Shown here: piece after piece, positions 60,997 to 64,000 of the stretch
Position numbering within the stretch: position 1 is the stretch's first letter
How the letters are laid out: every line of letters begins with the position of its first letter
Assembly: GCF_010365285.1 (NCBI RefSeq)
Contig: NZ_CP048286.1
Location: 6,436,001 to 6,500,000 of the forward strand
Length of the DNA: 64,000 bases
DNA from: Paenibacillus rhizovicinus
Lineage (GTDB): Bacteria > Bacillota > Bacilli > Paenibacillales > Paenibacillaceae
Direction of reading: 5' to 3'
The notes under the pieces: generated by a model
The model's input: only the letters and a program-made list of their open reading frames with translations
Database searches by the model: none
What the model was told of the DNA's origin: nothing
Made by a program: the position numbers and the translations under genes

Positions 60997-63453
60997 ATGA
61001 GTATGCTGGAACAATTTTTACCGGCGTTCCTGGAAGAGGTCGTAGGCGACCGATTCGGACGCTATTCCAAATACATCATTCAAGACCGCGCCATTCCCGA
61101 CGTTCGCGACGGGCTTAAGCCGGTGCAGCGGCGTATCTTGTACGCCATGTATGATGCGGGCAACACCCCGGACAAAGGGTATCGCAAGTCCGCCAAGACC
61201 GTTGGGGATGTCATGGGCAACTATCATCCCCACGGAGATTCGTCCATCTACGAAGGCATGGTCCGTATGGCACAGCCTTGGAAAATGGCGCATATGCTCA
61301 TTGACGGCCACGGCAACTGGGGCTCGATCGATGACGACCCGGCCGCGGCGATGCGGTATACGGAAGCTCGGCTGTCGCCGATCGCGATGGAGCTTCTTCG
61401 CGACATCGAGAAACGAACGGTCTTGTTCAAAGATAATTTCGATAACACGACGAAAGAACCGGTCGTCCTGCCGTCCCGTTATCCGAACCTGCTGGTTAAC
61501 GGCGTAAGCGGCATTTCGTCCGGGTTTGCAACGGAAATCCCGCCTCATAACCTTCGGGAAGTCATCAATGCGTGCATGGCGATGATGGACAATCCGGAGA
61601 TCGAGCTCGAACAGCTGATGACGATCGTGAAGGGGCCGGATTTCCCGACAGGCGGTCTCATTATGGGCGAAGACGGCATCCGCGATGCGTATCAAACCGG
61701 CAAGGGACGGATCTATCACCGCTCCAAGACGGAAATCGAGGAACTTAAGGGCGGCCGCCAGCAGCTCGTGATTACGGAAATTCCGTTTCAGGTCGTCAAA
61801 TCCCGTCTCGTTACCGCGATGGAGAACATCCGGATCGAGAAGAAGGTGGAAGGCATCGCGGAAGTGCGCGACGAAAGCGGCCGGAACGGACTGCGCATCG
61901 TCGTGGAATTGAAGAAAGAAGCTGACGCGCCGGGGATCTTGGCGTATTTGCTGAAAAAAACCGATCTGCAGGTTGCCTATAACTTCAACATGGTCGCGAT
62001 CGTTAACAAGGCGCCGCAGCAATTAGGACTCAAAGCCATTCTAAGCGCCTATATCGCGCATCAGAAAGAAGTCGTCACTCTCCGCTCGCGATATGAGCTG
62101 GAGAAAGCGGAAGACCGTGCACATGTGCTGGAAGGGCTTGCGAAGGCACTTAACATATTGGACGAGGTCATCGCCGCGATCAAAGCATCGAAGAACCGCC
62201 AAGACGCGCAGAACAACCTCGTAGCGAAGTTCGGATTCTCCGAACGCCAAGCGGATGCCATTCTGACGCTGCAATTGTACCGGCTGACGAATTTGGAGAT
62301 TACATCCATCGAGAAAGAGCTCAAGGATATTCAGAAGAAAATCGCTTACCTTCGTTCGATTCTGGACAGCGAGAAGAAACTGATCGGCGTCATTAAGGAC
62401 GAGCTGACGGAAATCCGCGAGAAATACGGCATTGACCGCCGCGCCGATATCCAAAGCGAAGTGGAAGAGCTGAAAGTGAACCTGGAGGTCATCGTCGCGG
62501 CGGAAGACGTATTCGTTACGCTTAGCCAAGACGGGTACATCAAGCGCACGTCAAAGCTGTCGTTCACAAGATCGGGCGGCGAGCTGGCAAGCGCCGGCGT
62601 CAAGGACGGCGACGTCATCCGCACGCTGCTCGACGTGAATACGATCGACCAGCTGCTGCTGTTCACGCGCAAAGGCCAGTATTACCAGCTGCCGGTCCAT
62701 CTCATTCCGGAGTTCAAATGGAAGGATACCGGGACCGCGGTCGTAAACGTCGTGCCGATGCCGAAGGACGACAGCATCATCAGCGTGATGCCGATCAAAG
62801 ATTTCGAGGCGCCGGGCAAAACGCTTGTCTTCGTAACAAAACGCGGTCAAGTGAAGCGTTCCGAATTGAAAGACTACAAATCTTCCCGTTCAACGGCTAT
62901 AGCCGCCGTTAAGGTGGCCGACGGGGATGAAGTGCTGCGCGTCATTCCGAGCGATAATGCGAAGGAACTGCTGCTCGTGACGAAGACGGGCATGAGCATC
63001 CGGTTCGCGGAGAGCGAAGTGAACACGATGGGGCGCGTCGCGGCAGGCGTACGCGGCATCGCGCTTCGCGAAGACGATGAAATCGTTGCCGCGGAAATGG
63101 TCAGTGGGGATGAAGGCGAAATTCTGGTCATGACTGATCTGGGCTTCGCGAAACGTTCCTTGCTGCTTGATTATCCCGTACAGGGAAGAGGCGGCAAAGG
63201 GGTAGCCACCTTCGAATTCAAGGAAGGCAAGCGCGTGCGTCCGAACGGCGAGCGTCTGATCGGCGGTTTATTGTGCAAAGAAGAACGGGAGCTTGTCCTG
63301 CTGTCTTCGTCGGGCGCATCATTCGAGGCTTCGACCGAGAAAGCGCCGATCGAGGACCGCAAATCGACCGGACGCGCGATATTGCCAGTCGATAAGAAAG
63401 ACGGTCTCGTCGCGCTGTTCGTCCGGGCGGATTTGCAGCAGCATACGGATTGA
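60997..63453 (+). CDS. parC: DNA topoisomerase IV subunit A
   Basis: Breakage-reunion subunit of topoisomerase IV, 818 residues. The active-site tyrosine is Tyr121 ([10 protein letters not shown]). The quinolone region reads [11 protein letters not shown] with Ser82 and Glu86, the susceptible residues. The C-terminal beta-pinwheel has a degenerate first GyrA box ([11 protein letters not shown]), as in ParC, yet a late blade carries QGRGGKG near residue 729. It starts 22 bases after parE with AAGGAG upstream. The terminator lies about 95 bases downstream within an antisense gene. Confidence 0.92.
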   Translation: MSMLEQFLPAFLEEVVGDRFGRYSKYIIQDRAIPDVRDGLKPVQRRILYAMYDAGNTPDKGYRKSAKTVGDVMGNYHPHGDSSIYEGMVRMAQPWKMAHMLIDGHGNWGSIDDDPAAAMRYTEARLSPIAMELLRDIEKRTVLFKDNFDNTTKEPVVLPSRYPNLLVNGVSGISSGFATEIPPHNLREVINACMAMMDNPEIELEQLMTIVKGPDFPTGGLIMGEDGIRDAYQTGKGRIYHRSKTEIEELKGGRQQLVITEIPFQVVKSRLVTAMENIRIEKKVEGIAEVRDESGRNGLRIVVELKKEADAPGILAYLLKKTDLQVAYNFNMVAIVNKAPQQLGLKAILSAYIAHQKEVVTLRSRYELEKAEDRAHVLEGLAKALNILDEVIAAIKASKNRQDAQNNLVAKFGFSERQADAILTLQLYRLTNLEITSIEKELKDIQKKIAYLRSILDSEKKLIGVIKDELTEIREKYGIDRRADIQSEVEELKVNLEVIVAAEDVFVTLSQDGYIKRTSKLSFTRSGGELASAGVKDGDVIRTLLDVNTIDQLLLFTRKGQYYQLPVHLIPEFKWKDTGTAVVNVVPMPKDDSIISVMPIKDFEAPGKTLVFVTKRGQVKRSELKDYKSSRSTAIAAVKVADGDEVLRVIPSDNAKELLLVTKTGMSIRFAESEVNTMGRVAAGVRGIALREDDEIVAAEMVSGDEGEILVMTDLGFAKRSLLLDYPVQGRGGKGVATFEFKEGKRVRPNGERLIGGLLCKEERELVLLSSSGASFEASTEKAPIEDRKSTGRAILPVDKKDGLVALFVRADLQQHTD

Positions 63454-63485
63454 TTGATTCGCTCGAAGATCCAGCAGAAGCCGTC

Positions 63486-63653
63486 TTAGTCAAACGGCTG
63501 ATGCGGGGATTCGCGTTGTTCCATCAGTTCCATCATCAATTCAAGCACGACCCACAATGGTGCCGGTTCATCGAGCCGCTCAAGCCATTGCGGGTCTTTT
63601 TTTATGCCGAGACGGCTTAATCTGCCCAATAACTCCAGCTTGCGGTCGTCCAT
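63486..63653 (-). CDS. Small antisense protein of 55 residues, function unknown
   Basis: Reads MDDRKLELLGRLSRLGIKK with a helical, charged C-terminal half (DEPAPLWVVLELMMELMEQ) on the - strand, convergent with parC. It has an ATG start and AGGAG 11 bases upstream, and the composition looks protein-like: an amphipathic N-terminal helix and a Trp/Leu-rich middle. I do not recognise a family. It overlaps the parC terminator, so part of its sequence is constrained by that hairpin. It could be chance, but the ribosome site and the clean frame favour a gene. Confidence 0.55.
   Translation of the reverse strand: MDDRKLELLGRLSRLGIKKDPQWLERLDEPAPLWVVLELMMELMEQRESPHQPFD
63549..63603 (+). terminator. 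parC terminator inside the antisense small gene
   Basis: GACCCACAATGG pairs with CCATTGCGGGTC (one mismatch); the 24-base loop holds a second hairpin CGGTTC-ATC-GAGCCG; seven Ts follow on the + strand. Confidence 0.75.
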
Positions 63654-63780
63654 ATGCGTTCACGCTCCTGTTCGATGTTTCGAGCCGGTACAACAGCCTA
63701 TACCTCCAATGTATGTCTAAAGCTGTCAAATGGTTCTCTTTTGCCTCGATTAAGCGGACAAAATATTAACTGCATTAACC

Positions 63781-63809
63781 TTAAATTCGACAACCGCTCA
63801 TGGTATAAT
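63781..63809 (+). promoter_or_regulatory. Extended -10 promoter near the right edge
   Basis: A perfect TATAAT preceded by TGG (extended -10), with TTAAAT 17 bases upstream. It points to the gene starting near 63948. The stretch 63654-63780 shows nothing else recognisable. Confidence 0.5.
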
Positions 63810-63874
63810 AAGGTATAACAAGGTGAAACGGCTGTCGCGGTTATTCTGGTGGCGAAGCGTGTTTCATTCCGTAG

Positions 63875-63922
63875 AAATATAAGCTTATCTATAAGTCGGA
63901 CAACTTATAGCGTCTTATATTT
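63875..63922. repeat. Nested perfect inverted repeats upstream of the last gene
   Basis: Outer arms AAATATAAG and CTTATATTT (9 bp) enclose inner arms CTATAAGT and ACTTATAG (8 bp) around CGGACA. It lies between the promoter and the start codon, 25 bases before the latter, so it may be an operator or a leader hairpin. Confidence 0.7.
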
Positions 63923-63947
63923 GCAAAAATCGGACAGAAAGCAGGTG

Positions 63948-64000
63948 ATGGTCATCGTTTCTGCGGAATTTGCCCGGCTGTGGATGAAGATGACGAAGGA
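63948..64000 (+). CDS. Start of a gene cut by the right edge, unidentified
   Basis: Only 17 codons are visible (MVIVSAEFARLWMKMTK). GTG at 63945 is also in frame and AGGTG is very close, so the start is uncertain. The text EFARLWMKMTK recalls the N-terminal helix of some MarR-type regulators, and the palindrome just upstream would suit an autoregulator, but this is too little sequence to assign a family. Confidence 0.4.
   Translation, partial: MVIVSAEFARLWMKMTK

Noticed and set aside
59001..63453. Assignment of the topoisomerase pair as GyrB-GyrA
   Set aside because: The first GyrA box is degenerate and the C-terminal blades follow the ParC pattern, and the B subunit lies directly upstream in the parE-parC arrangement; the QGRGGKG motif is reported separately.

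Overview
The window reads as a chromosomal segment of a spore-forming, moderately GC-rich Bacillota, most likely Paenibacillaceae (Paenibacillus or Cohnella type). Support: gene order from remA to recG follows the Bacillus subtilis ylo region almost gene for gene; it carries spoVM, a SpoVIF-like gene and a GerM-type lipoprotein; cell-wall proteins use SLH and copper-amine-oxidase-like stalk domains; many starts are TTG or GTG with strong GGAGG-type ribosome binding sites. No plasmid, phage, transposase, CRISPR, tRNA or rRNA was seen. Most of the window is core chromosome.

Layout. 1-4038: the end of a SAM methyltransferase gene, a repeat-rich 650-bp spacer, dapF and a fused homocysteine methyltransferase/methylenetetrahydrofolate reductase. 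4324-18568: a long + strand housekeeping run: remA-gmk-rpoZ, a terminator, then coaBC-priA-def-fmt-rsmB-rlmN-prpC-prkC-rsgA-rpe and a small membrane protein gene. It covers nucleotide and CoA metabolism, replication restart, N-formylation and deformylation, rRNA methylation and PASTA kinase/phosphatase signalling. 18846-25040: spoVM, rpmB (opposite strand), an Asp23 protein, a FakA/FakB pair, recG and a SpoVIF-like gene.

25111-36479: a largely - strand block. A proline-type T-box leader precedes proB-proA-proC, and proC overlaps mtnW by ATGA, continuing into mtnX and mtnB; so three methionine-salvage enzymes appear to lie in a proline-biosynthesis transcript. The transaminase mtnE and the omega-amidase mtnU sit just beyond. 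36533-39653: a LysR regulator divergent from leuCD, with a T-N11-A dyad between them. 39834-44897: envelope cluster (amidase, GerMN lipoprotein, SLH protein). 45063-55365: nth, a small conserved protein, a double dynamin, a heterodimeric ABC exporter and purT. 55366-56060: a second repeat-rich spacer. 56061-63453: SGNH hydrolase, a two-gene ABC exporter, and topoisomerase IV (parE-parC). The window ends with a small antisense gene and the start of another gene behind a nested palindrome.

Most noteworthy: the T-box/proline/methionine-salvage operon; a composite palindromic repeat family shared by the two repeat-rich spacers; five 11-bp units that phase TTTAAA motifs at 55886-55940; a parC terminator lying inside an antisense small coding sequence; and the nested palindrome near the right edge. 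I did not find a convincing new defence or mobile system.
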